From: Coprinus comatus
Lineage: Eukaryota; Basidiomycota; Agaricomycetes; Agaricales; Agaricaceae
Assembly (NCBI GenBank): GCA_034638255.1
Contig: JAWPGT010000022.1
Location: forward strand, 186,001-250,000
Reading direction: 5' to 3'
Length of the DNA stretch: 64,000 nucleotides
The notes below the pieces were generated by a model. That model was not told the DNA's origin. It saw only the letters and a list, made by a program, of their open reading frames with translations, and did not search any database. Shown one piece after another: positions 1-11,249 of this stretch. Numbering within the stretch: position 1 is the stretch's first letter; the number at the start of each line of letters is the position of its first letter. A program made the translations under genes and the position numbers.

Positions 1-44
1 GACACAAGTATGATGGACAGCAGAACAGTAGTAAAGATCTTCAT
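1..44 (-). CDS. SMP-30/lactonohydrolase-like gene, first 14 codons only (runs off left edge)
   Basis: A start codon on the minus strand at 44-42 opens a hydrophobic signal-peptide-like stretch, MKIFTTVLLSIILV, that continues past the left edge. The translated residues are identical to the start of the gene at 5640, and the DNA upstream of both genes is the same for about 280 bp (inverted orientation). I therefore read it as the 5' end of a fifth member of the secreted lactonase-like family. A TATA-like run at 110-118 lies about 66 bp upstream of the start. Nothing can be said about whether the rest of the gene is intact. Confidence 0.7.
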   Translation of the reverse strand, partial: MKIFTTVLLSIILV

Positions 45-326
45 GATGCAGAGGGAAGCTCAGATGAGGTTGCGTTGAGAATGAAGATTCTGAGACGTAG
101 ACCAAACATTATATATCCTTCCAATGTTCATAGATCATTCTCATCGGTATATGTTATGACACAGAGAAAAGACTAGCGTTTGCCAAGCGGACTCCATGTA
201 GGGCTGAAGTAACGAAGAGCAAAAGGCTTAATACAGAGCCTGTTGAACTCGACCGGTATAACCGTAGCTTCAATACTATAATTTGAGGAGCAAGAGGCAA
301 CTCGGCGCTACTAATCCCTATATGGA
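1..326. repeat. Left arm of a ~326 bp inverted duplication (SMP-30 promoter plus first codons)
   Basis: Reading this stretch in reverse complement reproduces 5357-5683 almost base for base, with a few substitutions and one indel. It covers the promoter, the start codon and the first 44 coding bases of the lactonase-like gene. Similarity drops near 326/5357, but weaker resemblance continues outward to about 610 through the dispersed repeat family described below. The arms flank the 1576-3101 gene in inverted orientation. Confidence 0.9.
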
Positions 327-339
327 CAAGTTATGATTA

Positions 340-610
340 TCCGATTTCGATCTAGAAGTATTTATCAACTAGCATCAAGTGGTAGAAAACACATAACATA
401 CCATTTATTTTGGATACAAGTCTGAAAGAATGAGGGGGATAATTCCAGCACCCATCTAAAATCTCGAAGTATCTGTTCTACCAGACAATGCATTGAAGGT
501 GTCTGCCATGATGAAATATCTTGAAAGCACAATGATCCGAGTACACCAATGATGCGAATAATAAGTTCTTCCGTTGATTGGCGCGTTAATCGACGCGTCT
601 TGATTGCCAG
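340..610. repeat. Diverged dispersed repeat, copy 1
   Basis: Beyond the inverted-repeat arm the sequence keeps landmarks shared with 20,720-21,060 and 38,290-38,740 and with the reverse complement of 5046-5340. There is a GGCGCTACTAATCC-like block (303-317), an attATCCGa...TCTAGAag block (337-357), and TTGATTGGCGcG near 575. No convincing protein is encoded. Alignment was by eye, so the limits are approximate. Confidence 0.5.
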
Positions 611-739
611 AGAAGTGCTAGTGAGGAGATTCGTGTTCTGGGCACAGGAGTTTGCCGGCATGTCTTCCGTAAGCCTTTGGAGCTGTGGAACGTGCGCGTG
701 GACCGGATCGCACCGTAGACCGGAAGTCAATGCTGGGAC

Positions 740-1212
740 GGTTAATGACTAGTTATAACTAGTTACGATAACCGGTTATTAGTTATAACTGTAGTTAAAT
801 AACCCGTAACCATTGGTGTAGTATGGGAAAATTGATCGTAAGTCGACTTCAATGGCATCATCTTCTGCCCCCTCTTCAAGCTTCAAGCTTCACCATCGTT
901 CCCCCATAAAGACCATAAAATTGCTTATCAATAATAAATATAATACATAATACACCTCATCGTCTAAAACTTAAACTTGCAGCTTGCTAAGAATCTCCAA
1001 TGATCATCATGCATGTAGGATGTAGCTACTGCCGAACAACATCATATGTCTACCAGAATCAAGGAGACTCGAGTCTCGAATGAAGTTGAGGTCCATCTTC
1101 TGTATCTTAATCTGGCAATAGCCCCAAACAAAGCTACTTTTGCACACGCACGTGGCGGTTAACGGTTATTGACTCTGGTTAATAACTATAGTCATTTAAC
1201 TAGTCATTAACC
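740..1212. mobile_element. MITE-like element with 16-bp terminal inverted repeats
   Basis: The 16 bases GGTTAATGACTAGTTA at 740-755 recur exactly in reverse complement at 1197-1212. Both ends sit in longer AT-rich tracts of imperfect GTTAATAAC/AGTTATAAC repeats (740-818 and 1157-1240). The interior is non-coding and includes a CTTCAAG/CTTCAAGCTT tandem at 875-893. No target-site duplication is obvious and no transposase is present. It could be a non-autonomous DNA element or simply a palindromic AT-rich spacer. Confidence 0.4.
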
Positions 1213-1575
1213 ATAAGCAAATCCGAATTGGTTAGTAACTACACATCACTGCCGGAAGTAGACTCTCTTCAAGATCTGGGTAAAGTACATAAAACCCGGG
1301 GGTAATATTACTTTTAGATATCGAAATATTAGTAGTTTACCGTGAAGGGGACCGAGGCCAAATTCACTGAAATTTAATTGCAATGTTCTTGATATGGATG
1401 CGTGCGTTTGTTAATATCCTATCGTGCGTTAAAGGAGGCCAGAAGTTAAGACCTTCTTGTTAAAAATTATTACTATATCGGCCCAACTTCATGGACTGCA
1501 TTTTAAATTATACAAAGATACTTAAAGTGGATATGTTCAACTTTTCATTAGAAGAAAAAGAATTTTAGATTTAGA
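1213..1575. other. Non-coding 3' flank of the 1576-3101 gene
   Basis: AT-rich sequence downstream of the minus-strand lactonase-like gene. I see no gene, only likely 3' UTR and polyadenylation sequence. Confidence 0.4.
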
Positions 1576-3101
1576 TTAGGAGATGAGACCCTTCGCAGCA
1601 ATCTTCGCCACGTAAACCATAGTCTCCGCCAAAATGACTAATCTACCAGGTCCAGCGAATACCAAATTAGGAGCAACCCCTCCGACGAAAAATTTACCAA
1701 GTAAAACTCCAGCAGGATTGAAGACCTATATAGGGAAAATTGAAGCACTTATGTTAGTTTGATAGGTAAATTGCGAAGGAGAGTACGAACTTGAACACCA
1801 TCGCCACAACCTGTATAGACATTTCCATTTGTATCAAGTTGAATTCCATCAGGGACGCCGGCGTCGACGTATGCAAAGGTCCTGCGATTCTTGAATCCAT
1901 GGGTAGTTTCATCTACGTCGAATGCGTAGATGGTTGATGGATCAGTGGAATTTCGACCAATGAATCCAATGAATCCTCCCGAATCACCACTTGGATGGAA
2001 AATTAGCACATCAATACACAAAATTATTGCTGCGGAGACTTACATGTACACAGTCTTTCCATCCGCAGTAAATGCAATGCCATTTGGTTGATCAAAATCT
2101 GATGCTGCAATATGGATTTCTCCGGTTGCCGGATTGAAACAATAGATTTGTTTGGGGAATAGAGGAAGACCACGGAATCTCAATAAGTAACCATAACTGT
2201 CCGTGACAATTAGCATGAACACGAGAAAATGTAGACAATAATGAAGGCGTACTCGGGATCAGTTAAATAAATTCTGCCATTCGTGGGGTGAACCTTGAGA
2301 TCGTCGAAAGAGTTGAATTGCCGACCATAAAAGTTGTTTAGGAGGATCGTTGCGTTATACGGAGGCTTAGGATTGACCATTGCCAGTGTAGGAGGAAGAA
2401 CATCACGTCCAGAATTGGCCAAAAGTAAATTTCCATTGTATGGACCAGTTCCACCATTGGTCATTTGGATTGAATCGGGTAAAGGAAGCTGCATACCATA
2501 TCATTAGCTCTAGGTTGGGTGGTGAATAAATGAGACAGTGACTGACTGCTGTAACGGTGACGTTAATAGGATCAATTCCGGGTTCTGCTGCCCACTTCTC
2601 CTCGACCTCCTGCATTCTGATGTTGAAATAGTGATTATTCATGAACCGACCAGTATGTCCATCTGGTCCACCAGCATTACTAGCAAAAAAAACTTCGTCC
2701 GTCTCTGCCATGTAGATTGGTGCTTCATGTGCAATCTGCCACTGATCACCCGGGTTGCGAGTGACACGTCGTATGATTGGGTCGGATCCTAAGATTTTAT
2801 AGAAATCGGGGTGGAACACCTGGAAGAACGGTACAGCATTGTCCGTAGGGTTGAATAGATCGGTGTAGAAATTCTGACGGAATGTAGCGCCATCTGGGAG
2901 AACCGTAAATGAACTGGGAGGTATGTTCTAAACGCAAGTGAGTACTAGGGCAACCAGTTTGCGAGAGAACTTGACATACCACAACCTGGCTATTAGATGA
3001 TTGACGTGAATATATTTCGTCATATGTAGGACTAGAGCTCTGATTAAGTGCAGACGGAAGATGGATGACAATCCTAGAATAGTGGCAATATTCTTTATCA
3101 T
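1576..3101 (-). CDS. Secreted SMP-30/gluconolactonase-like (lactonohydrolase) protein, copy A; frame break in the signal peptide
   Basis: Six exons: 3101-2980, 2927-2547, 2488-2253, 2196-2044, 1989-1791 and 1725-1576. Exons 2-6 are 381, 236, 153, 199 and 150 nt, identical to the paralogue at 5640, and read cleanly. Family landmarks are visible: EAPIYMAETDEVFFASN, VHPTNGRIYLTD, PNGIAFTADGK, VDAGVPDGIQ and GDGVQV. This is the SMP-30/LRE beta-propeller fold of fungal lactonohydrolases, which hydrolyse aldonic or pantoic lactones using a bound divalent metal; the substrate here is unknown. Exon 1 is 122 nt, one short of phase: between 3065 and 3052 the reading frame slips relative to the sister at 12006. 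The initiator ATG then does not connect in frame with exon 2. This is either a real lesion or a consensus deletion. Confidence 0.8.
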
Positions 3102-3149
3102 GTCGCTTTGAGAGAGACCCGAACCTCAGTAGTAGGCAAGAGGGTTTGG

Positions 3150-3320
3150 GGGTGAGTCTTCTGGAGAAGTATCACAGAGTTTATATAGTTTTTTCGAGAG
3201 TGTTAACATATGTCTCGAGATCTTCATGGAGATAACAGGGAGCTGTGGTGAATGAAGTAAATCAGACAATTCATACTGTCGCGCGCCGTCGCGCCCATAT
3301 TTTGAATTTCGACGGTCACA
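3150..3320 (-). promoter_or_regulatory. Core promoter of lactonase copy A
   Basis: A TATATA box on the minus strand (3182-3187) lies about 80 bp upstream of the start at 3101, followed outward by a TTTTTTCGAG block. The same order of blocks (TATATA, TTTTTTCGAG, GAGATCTT, AATGAAGTAAATC, AGACAATTCAT) occurs upstream of copy D at 13,650-13,800, showing that the promoter was duplicated with the gene. Confidence 0.6.
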
Positions 3321-3419
3321 TGGTAGACAGTCTCGTACCGGACAAAAAATCTCCCCGTAATACAGTCCTGACCTGACAGATTCCAAGTTCCATGTCAAAA
3401 ACATCATACCCAGGCTAAG

Positions 3420-5045
3420 AATAACCAGAAAAAAACTATGAACAAATAGGACATATTTAGACTAGCGCGACTTTAACAATGCGATGACCTGTGATGACTC
3501 AGTGATGACATCTTGAAAACCCGGGAGGCGCTGTCTTTGCCGCGTACCAAGCTGATGGCGAGATAAGTTAAATGTGGAGTGAGCCCTAATTGTTATTGAC
3601 CTTAACTACGGCCGGACTAGTTGGGTTAGCTCAAGAAGATTTTTACGAGATAAGGTGTTGTTTCACCTACGGCGTCACATGTTACTGAAAACTGACTGCA
3701 CATATTCACAACAGATATCCTCAAGATCAAGTCACTGGTATATATACCAGTAAGATGGTGTCGATGGTTGAACTTGTTTGGGACGAAAAGAGAGATATGT
3801 AGGTACTTTGTAACTGTCTATCTGGTTAAAATACAGTTACATTTATATACATACTTACATAAGGCACTGTGATTGGCGTGCCTAGTAATCCTCAGGCTAT
3901 GTTTGAAGAAGCACACTGAGCACGCGGCAAAATCGACTTCGCCGGATCCTTGGAAGGAAAGGATGAGTATTCTGACAGAGTCATATCATACATTCATCTT
4001 GTTACGTCTATGATGGGCTTCTCCGGTGACATACCATTCCGATTTGATATCACCCATGGCATGACCCATGATGATGGACAATGATGATGATTCAGTTCGA
4101 GTTCTTTTTAGAGTTTATAGTAAGTAACATGATTCCTGGCCGGTTATCCTCGAATATGAGTAACAGTGTTTTGTACGATAAGAATGAATGAGGCAAGGAA
4201 CAAGCGACGAGCGCGCGGGTACTGCGCGGGTAATCAAAATTGTTGTATAGTTATTACTAATTAGTTGTCAGTTGCAGTCAGAAAAGGCACCGTTGTAACG
4301 TTCATTTGTCGATGGCCAATTAAGTTACAAAACGACACTGCCATGATCAACATCTATGCCAGTCTGTGAGCCTCATACTATATTACTAATAAGCTAGCTC
4401 ACACAGACTCGATCTCGGTGTCACACTTCAGGCTCCCTGTGTAGTGCTACTGGCCTGCGTTACCCCGGTAGGAAAGTATATCATAAAGAGTATACCTTAC
4501 TCACAACTTGTACTTTATATTGCGCCTCGCATGGGGCATGATGTAGTTTCCGAGTGAAGTCTGAAATTCATGTCTAAGAGAGCCCAAGAGTATTAATTTA
4601 CCGGTAAACATAATATCTGAGAGGGTTCAGTTAACATTCATACATAACCTTTTAAGAATTTAGAATGCTACTTGCTGAGGTTTTATGTTGAAAAGCGAGT
4701 TGCTCGCTAGGGCCCGGTGTTGTCACAACCTCAAGAGTACACCATTTATGAAGAATAGTGGAGCTTTACCGGTGAACATGGTGGCATAAAAACTAAGGAG
4801 AAAATTTTACACCGTGTTGTATTAAATACCACTATCCGTTTCCCACATAGCCATGAGGCTGGCTCCACACGGTCTTCTTCAACTGATTTCAACTTGCGGA
4901 ACTTGCTTGTGAACTCAATAATCACTGGCACTAGCGATAGCACTCACATTCACAGAACAATCTATCCAACCTTAGTAAATCTGAACGCGTGTGGATGTGA
5001 AGTCATATGATGATAGGCGCGTGCGTGGGACGAAGTTCAAGTTGT
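3420..5045. other. Gene-free spacer between divergently transcribed lactonase copies A and B
   Basis: About 1.6 kb with no ORF that looks coding. It contains a GCGCGCGGGTACTGCGCGGG patch near 4211 and scattered AT-rich tracts. It presumably holds the upstream regulatory regions of the copies at 3101 (-) and 5640 (+). Confidence 0.4.
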
Positions 5046-5356
5046 TCATAACTTCTCGCCAATCAAAAAAGGATTTTCTAGCATAACCGACATATATATG
5101 CGTACAAAACGTATACAATACCCGATGCCTTGGCATTCTGGTCCCCGTTTAACGAAGGTAAACGTAGGATAATTATCACAGGAGTCCACACGAACCCACT
5201 CCTTCTTCTGGGCCATGTTGTGATTGAACATATTCTCTCCTTAGAAGCCTCACCTGAGGATCTACATACATAAGATTCATGCCGTTCGCTCTGATTACTT
5301 CTGTTGGGACTTACCCTCTTCTAGGTCCAAAGTACCTCGGATATAATGCAAGTCTA
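5046..5356. repeat. Diverged dispersed repeat, copy 2 (reverse orientation)
   Basis: Read on the minus strand, this region continues outward from the right inverted-repeat arm with landmarks TGGATAGACTTG...TATCCGAGGTACTTTGG...CTAGAAG and then TTTGATTGGCGAG at 5058-5070. The same order is seen at 20,740-21,050. A short minus-strand ORF across it shows no recognisable domain. Confidence 0.5.
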
Positions 5357-5683
5357 TCCATATAGGGATTAGTAGCGCCGAGTTGCCTCTTGCTCCTCAA
5401 ATTATAGTATTGAAGCTACGGTTATACCGGTCGAGTTCAACAGGCTCTGTATTAAGCCTTTTGCTCTTCGTTACTTCAGCCCTACATGGAGTCCGCTTGG
5501 CAAACGCTAGTCTTTTCTCTGTGTCATAACATATACCGATGAGAATGATCTATGAACATTGGAAGGATATATAATGTTTGGTCTACTGTCTCAGAATCTT
5601 CATTCTCAACGCAACCTCATCTGAGCTTCCCTCTGCATCATGAAGATCTTCACTACAGTTCTGCTGTCCATCATACTTGTGTC
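5357..5683. repeat. Right arm of the inverted duplication (promoter and first codons of copy B)
   Basis: Reverse complement of window positions 1-326. It contains the promoter of the plus-strand lactonase-like gene and its first 44 coding bases. Near-identity in non-coding DNA implies a recent duplication or gene conversion. Confidence 0.9.
5560..5639 (+). promoter_or_regulatory. Core promoter and 5' leader of lactonase copy B
   Basis: A TATATAAT box at 5568-5575 lies about 65-70 bp before the ATG at 5640. The spacing resembles that of the other copies in the cluster. The region is duplicated in inverted orientation upstream of the partial gene at the left edge. Confidence 0.6.
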
Positions 5684-7134
5684 AGCACGACCAAGTCCCA
5701 GAGGAGATATAGATAACTTGAAACTTCCTCCACAGACTGTCGTATGTCTGTCTTATGGGTTGCCGATCTCATATACTCACTCGCATTTAGTATCTACCCC
5801 CTATATCATTCGCAGTGATGCCAGAAAATGGTACCTACCGCCAAGATTTCTACGACAACCGATTCAACCCTACAAACACCACTGGTCCCTTCTTCCAAGT
5901 CTTCCATCCCGACTTCCTACAACTTCTTGGAGATAACCCGTCCTTCAAACTCATTGCTCACAATCCGAATGATCAATGGCAGATTGCACATGAAGCACCA
6001 GTTTACATCGCAGAAAGTGATGAACTCTTCTTTGCTAGTAATGCTGGTGGACCTGACGGACATACGGATTTGGAACATAATAACCATTATTTCAATATTA
6101 AAATGAAGGAGGTTGAAGATAAATGGGAGACAACACCAGGAGCGGCACCTATCAATGTCACTGTAACGGCTGTCAGTGATTCTATCCAATTTATTCATTC
6201 CAGTTAACTGATTCTATAATCTATAGCTACCCCTACCAAACTTGATTCAAATGACCAATGGTGCAACCGGTCCATACAAAGGGAATATGATATTGGTGAA
6301 TTCTGGTCGTGGACCTCTCGCTCCTACTGTTTCACTCGTCAATCCCAAGCCACCTTATAATACTACGATTCTTTTGGACAACTATTATGGTCGTCAATTC
6401 AATTCTCTTAACGATGTCAAGGTGCACCCTACGAATGGCAGGATCTACTTTACTGATGTCGAGTATGTCTGTATTGTTTTCTATCAACTGAACTGACAAT
6501 TGACGATTATGTGTATGTGTAGTTACGGCTACTTGTTGCGTTTCCGTGATCTACCTCTACTCCCCAACCAAATCTACAGTGTTGATCCCGAGACACAAGA
6601 AGTACGAATTGCAGCAACAGGATTTTCTAAACCCAATGGTCTCGCTTTTACCCCTGATGGCAAGACAGCCTATATGTAAGCGGTTACAAAGATTATTTCA
6701 GACACTGGGATTAATTTATTTTTGTTGTTAGTGGTGATTCTGGAGGATTCCTTGGATTCCTTGGTCGCAATTCGACAGAGCCCTCTGCGGTCTATGCGTT
6801 TGATGTTGATGAAAGCACACACATCTTGACGAATCGAAGGGTGTTTGCATTTGTCGATTCTGGTGTTCCGGATGGGATCCAAATTGATTCAAATGGAAAC
6901 ATTTATGTTGCTAATGGAGATGGTGTTCATGTTCGCATCCATGTTCCCGTTATTCTTCAAATTTCTAATCTGAACTATCTCTAGGTCTGGAATCCTGCAG
7001 GAATGCTACTTGGAAAATTCTATATCGGAGGTGTTGCTCCCAGTGTCGTATTCGCAGGACCTAACAGGTTGGTTGTATTGGGTGAAACAATGGTTTACGT
7101 TGCAATGATTAATGCAAAGGGTACCATCTCATAA
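5640..7134 (+). CDS. Secreted SMP-30/gluconolactonase-like (lactonohydrolase) protein, copy B; intact
   Basis: Six exons (5640-5741, 5791-6171, 6227-6462, 6523-6675, 6732-6930, 6985-7134) join in phase to 406 aa. This is the only full-length copy here with no frame break. The protein opens with a signal peptide (MKIFTTVLLSIILVSA), so it is probably secreted. Propeller landmarks include EAPVYIAESDELFFASN, LNDVKVHPTNGRIYFTD, KPNGLAFTPDGKTAY, DSGVPDGIQID and GNIYVANGDGV; acidic and Asn residues in these blades are the usual metal and catalytic ligands of SMP-30 enzymes. Expected role is hydrolysis of sugar-acid or related lactones outside the cell; the substrate is inferred only at family level. 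Use of GTTCGC as the exon 5 donor is unusual but matches GTTCGT in copy A. Confidence 0.85.
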
Positions 7135-7371
7135 ATTTTTCATTTCCGAAACGATAAGGCACAATACTAGAATTTAGAAGACAATTATATATATATGATT
7201 ATGATAAAAGTAGTAACAAAGACTACGTAGTTCTTAGATATGTAAAGAATAGATCTTGTTTCAACCATTAATATCCGACACACTTACACTTGAAGCTTGA
7301 AGCAGTTGATTTATTATTTGTAACACATATCACATCTTAATACCTCCTTTTCTCCCGCGAGACATTTCAGC

Positions 7372-8955
7372 TTATACGACACCTTGTACAGCAACTCTCG
7401 CTATGTAAACCTTTGTCTCCGACAATATAACCAACCTATCGGGTGCCGCAAAAACCATATTCGCAGAAGTCTCTCCTGTGAAGAATTTTCCTAATAATGT
7501 TCCATCTGACGCAAAGACCTATTCAAGTACAGTAGATTAATATAATATGATCGTGTTGATCGTGAAGAAAAACTGAAAGAAGAAAAACAAACCTGAACAC
7601 CGTCACCACAAGCGGTATAAATATTCCCTTGTAAATCGACTTGAACTCCATCAGGAACTCCAGCGTCAACAAATGCCAAGACCCTACGGTTCTTGAACAC
7701 TTCCGTACGTTCATCCACATCGAATGCATAGACGGTTGTAGGATTCGTAAAATTATTGCCAAGGAATCCACCTGCGGCTCCGGTATCCGCGCTATATAGT
7801 ATATGTAAGAGAGGGAACCATGAGTATATAATATATGAATAAGTCGTTTGCAAAAAGGGAAAGTTCGTACATATAAGCTATTCTGCCTTCTTTATCAAAA
7901 GCGATACCATTGGGTTTGTTAAGGTCTGCTGCTACAGTTCGTACTTTACCCGTTTCAGGATCGAATCGATATACTTGGTTTGGCAGCAAAGGTGCATCAC
8001 GGAAATGGTTCAAGAAACCATACCTTATCACAAAAGTTAGTCATGCGGTCGATACCAGAGACCCACCAAGTACTTACGGAACATCGGTAAAGAACATTTT
8101 TCCAGTCTTGGGTGTATCTTAATATCATTCAAAGAGTTGAATTGTCTACCATAGTAATTGTTCAAAAGCACGGTAACGTTATGTGGTGGTTTAGGATTGA
8201 CAAGTGCAATTGAAGGTGGACGAGGTCCACGACCTGAATTTATCAATACCAGATTTCCTTTGTAGGGGCCTGTTCCACCATTCGTCATTTGAATCGATTC
8301 TGGTAGAGTAACCTGTAACACAATTTTATCTTTGAGTCAGCATTGTGATTCATTATTTCAAAACAGAAACTTACTTGTGTTACATCAACATTAATAGGTC
8401 CCGTGCCGGGTACCTCTTTCAACTTCTCTTCAACCTCTTTCAGACTAATTTTAAAAACTCCATTATTCCTGTTCAAGTCACTCATTCCCAAAGGACCGCC
8501 ATCATTACTCGCGAAGAAAACTTCGTCAGTTTCAGGAACATATATTGGTGCTTCATGCGCAAAAGCAAAAGTATCATTCCTTGCGATCAATCTGATAGAT
8601 GAATTCCTTCCTAGAATTTGAAGGAAGGCAGAATCGAAGATTTGGAAGAAGGGTGCGTGCTGTGGATGTAGGGTTGAATAAATCGACAAATGAATCGGTG
8701 CGGAAGGCAAAGTCTTCTGGTAAAACTACAAATGAATTTGGATCTACAAACTGAGTGGGGCTATGAGTCAAAGTCAAAGTAGGAATAACTAGCTAAGTAT
8801 GTTTAGCAGTAAAAAAAAAATGACAAACTTACGACGTATTGAGAAGACAATCCAACTGGTTGTTCTTTTTTATTGTCAGTACCAGCAGATTGCGCATAGC
8901 CAAGGACAACTGAAAGCCCTAGAGCAGGAATGAACCAAGTGACGAAATGTTTCAT
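7372..8955 (-). CDS. Secreted SMP-30/gluconolactonase-like protein, copy C; two frame breaks
   Basis: Exons 8955-8833, 8792-8375, 8312-8078, 8023-7871, 7791-7593 and 7518-7372. The signal peptide begins MKHFVTWFIPALGLSVVLG. This is the most diverged member; for instance AYIADTGAAGGFLG replaces the GDSGGFLG of the others and exon 2 is longer. Two breaks are visible. Exon 2 is 418 nt, and between 8654 and 8669 the frame changes between FNPTS and PFFQIF. Exon 3 is 235 rather than 236 nt, losing frame near 8100-8110 (KIHP to FTDV). Landmarks EAPIYVPETDEVFFASN, NGIAFDKEG and DAGVPDGVQVD are kept. It may be a pseudogene or carry consensus errors. Confidence 0.75.
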
Positions 8956-9749
8956 AGTTCCAATTCTCGAATAAGAGTTACGAGGCAGCAGAGTTTTAGG
9001 AGTAGTGGTGGAAGATTACGGCCTGAGAACTAGTAATATATACAGCTTTTGGATTTATATTCTTTGAACTTGTTTTCACGGCCATAAGGACGTGGGGAAT
9101 TTTTGGAATAGAGAAGCATAGTACAACATGTGATGACCTACGTACACCAAGTTGTGGGAGAAGGAAGAAGAGCTAAAATGACGTAATAAGTATTGACCCC
9201 CTCGACAAGTGCATAGCAAGTCGCGACTACAATAGATATTTATATCAACGTTTCAACGCCAACAGTGGTACAGGCATACGACGTGTTTTCTGAAGATATC
9301 TAGTACTACATGTACATGGAAATCGCAAAGTCGATCTCAGTAACCTTTTTTTTTTTTTGGAAAATAACAGAATTAGTGAGGTTTTTTTTTTTTCGCTTTG
9401 CGGTTGATTCAATCAAGCTGAATTCTGATGCAGCATAGTAGGCGGGAGAATAGACAAAGAAGGGGGATACTGAAAGGTTAGTTGGCCAATCTGACCTCAA
9501 CAGAACGACACAAAATTATGTCGTTTATTGTTCAATGTCTAGGCAACCTTGAAGCTATTTGATTGATTAATCTGACGTCGCTGTGCTATGTCTGTCCAGT
9601 AATGGTCATGTGTACTGCGGGAGGAGAGGGTCTTTTAGAAACTTCTACGAAACAGCTTTTCAGCTACTGGCTATTTACGACGGAGTCGAGACCCTTATAA
9701 AAAGGCAGTGACCTCTTTTGAAAGGAAGTTTCTCTATTTGACCCCAACA

Positions 9750-11249
9750 ATGGTTGCCTGGACTCTCCCTACTCCCATCGGCCAGACTGCTACAGAATCT
9801 ACAGAACCACTGCCAACAACTACTACTAGTAGTACAACAGCTGAGGCACCCAGACGTCCACTGTGAGTATGAAGTCTTATATCTCCAGAGTCGCGTATGT
9901 TAATCAATACCATTAAACTATAAAGTGATATAGTCTTCCTTCAAGATTCCACTGGCAGTCAAGGTCCCTACATCAAATCAGCTCGCACAGCCATTAATAC
10001 CATATGCGAGAAAGTATCGCACTCCGCCGCACTCTCTCGAGGATCTATTAGATTTGGACTCATCGCGTTCCGTGACCACCCTCCACAAGATAATAGTTAT
10101 GTTACAAAGAACTTTGGTTTCACTGACAATGTCGAGATAATGAAGAGTAACTTAGGTAGCTTGATTGCAAGTGGGGGAGGGGATGGCCCTGAGGCTTCGA
10201 CGGCTGCTTTGGCTGAGTCATTGAACATGCAATGGGCAGTGAATGCTGTGAAGATTGTTGTGCTTATTACAGACGCACCACCTCATGGAATTGGGGAGAC
10301 ACGGGATGGTTTCCCTAATGGATCGCCTGACCGTAAGTTTTGTTTTGTTCCAAAATGTGGTGAAGTGAAACTGATATGTGTTATCATAGAGAACGATCCG
10401 TTATCGATCGCAAGACAAATGGCTGAGCATGGGATTACGTTGGTGAGTCGCCGTAGTTGGCATCATTGATACCTATTAATACTAAATTCAACCACCTACA
10501 GTACGTCATTGCCTGCGAGCCTACTTTAAGCGAATACAAGAACGCAGTCGATTTCTACCGTGCATTGGCCCAAATCACAAGGTGGGCTTTTCATCGGCGT
10601 CCCTGACTCCTTGATATTCAACATCTAACGCTTTTACCAAGTGGTCGCATAGTCCCTTTGGTCAACGCAAACCAATTAGGTGACTATATCGTTGGTACTG
10701 CAATTGAAACCATTGAAACAGAGGTCCTCATTGGACAATTCGAGCACGTTATCCTGGAAGATGTTTATGGACAGGGAAAATCTGTAGAAGAAGTTATGTC
10801 CAACGTACAAAGCGAACTCAATAATAAGAAAGTTCAACTCAACACTTTAAATGTGGAGGATATTTTACAGACCATCGGCAATTGCGGATAAGAATGTCAA
10901 TATTTGGATGGCTGGTTCAACGCTGAAAAGCGCGAGGGGAGAAGTACAAGAGGTGAGTGGTAGCTTCTCTCTCTCTCCAATTCTTGATAGGTTATATAAA
11001 ATCAGAGAATCTAATTTTTCGATTAGCTTGTAGGTCCTAGAGTCAAGGAAAAATTTCTCAGTGCAGCTAAGATAGCTCAAATGCAACCCCGGGGCCTCGG
11101 TGCATTTTCTATACTGGCTGAGGGCGATTTTCCTCGCGGTGGTCCCATGGCTTACAAGTATGTAGAACAGTGGTTAACAGGTCCAGCTTGTCATTTACAA
11201 TCTTGCGGTAATCAGTAGTCCACAACATCGTTGGCCCCTCAAGAAGTAG
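9750..11249 (+). CDS. von Willebrand factor A-domain protein (VwkA-like), 3' end uncertain
   Basis: The start at 9750 lies just after a promoter region with TATAAAA at 9696. After a Thr/Ser-rich leader comes a vWA domain. Its MIDAS strand is [16 protein letters not shown], with the later conserved pieces [22 protein letters not shown] and [13 protein letters not shown]. Such domains bind Mg2+ and protein partners; this subtype is found in fungal proteins related to Dictyostelium vWA-alpha-kinases, but no kinase domain is visible. Introns fall near 9863, 10331, 10442, 10582, 10954 and 11157. Frame continuity near 10870 and 11035 needs 1-nt adjustments, and the stop at 11247-11249 is tentative. 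It sits inside the lactonase cluster but shares no sequence with it. Confidence 0.7.

Noticed and set aside
5046..5231. Minus-strand 61-aa ORF as a small protein gene
   Set aside because: It falls inside the dispersed repeat, and equivalent positions in other copies are not open.
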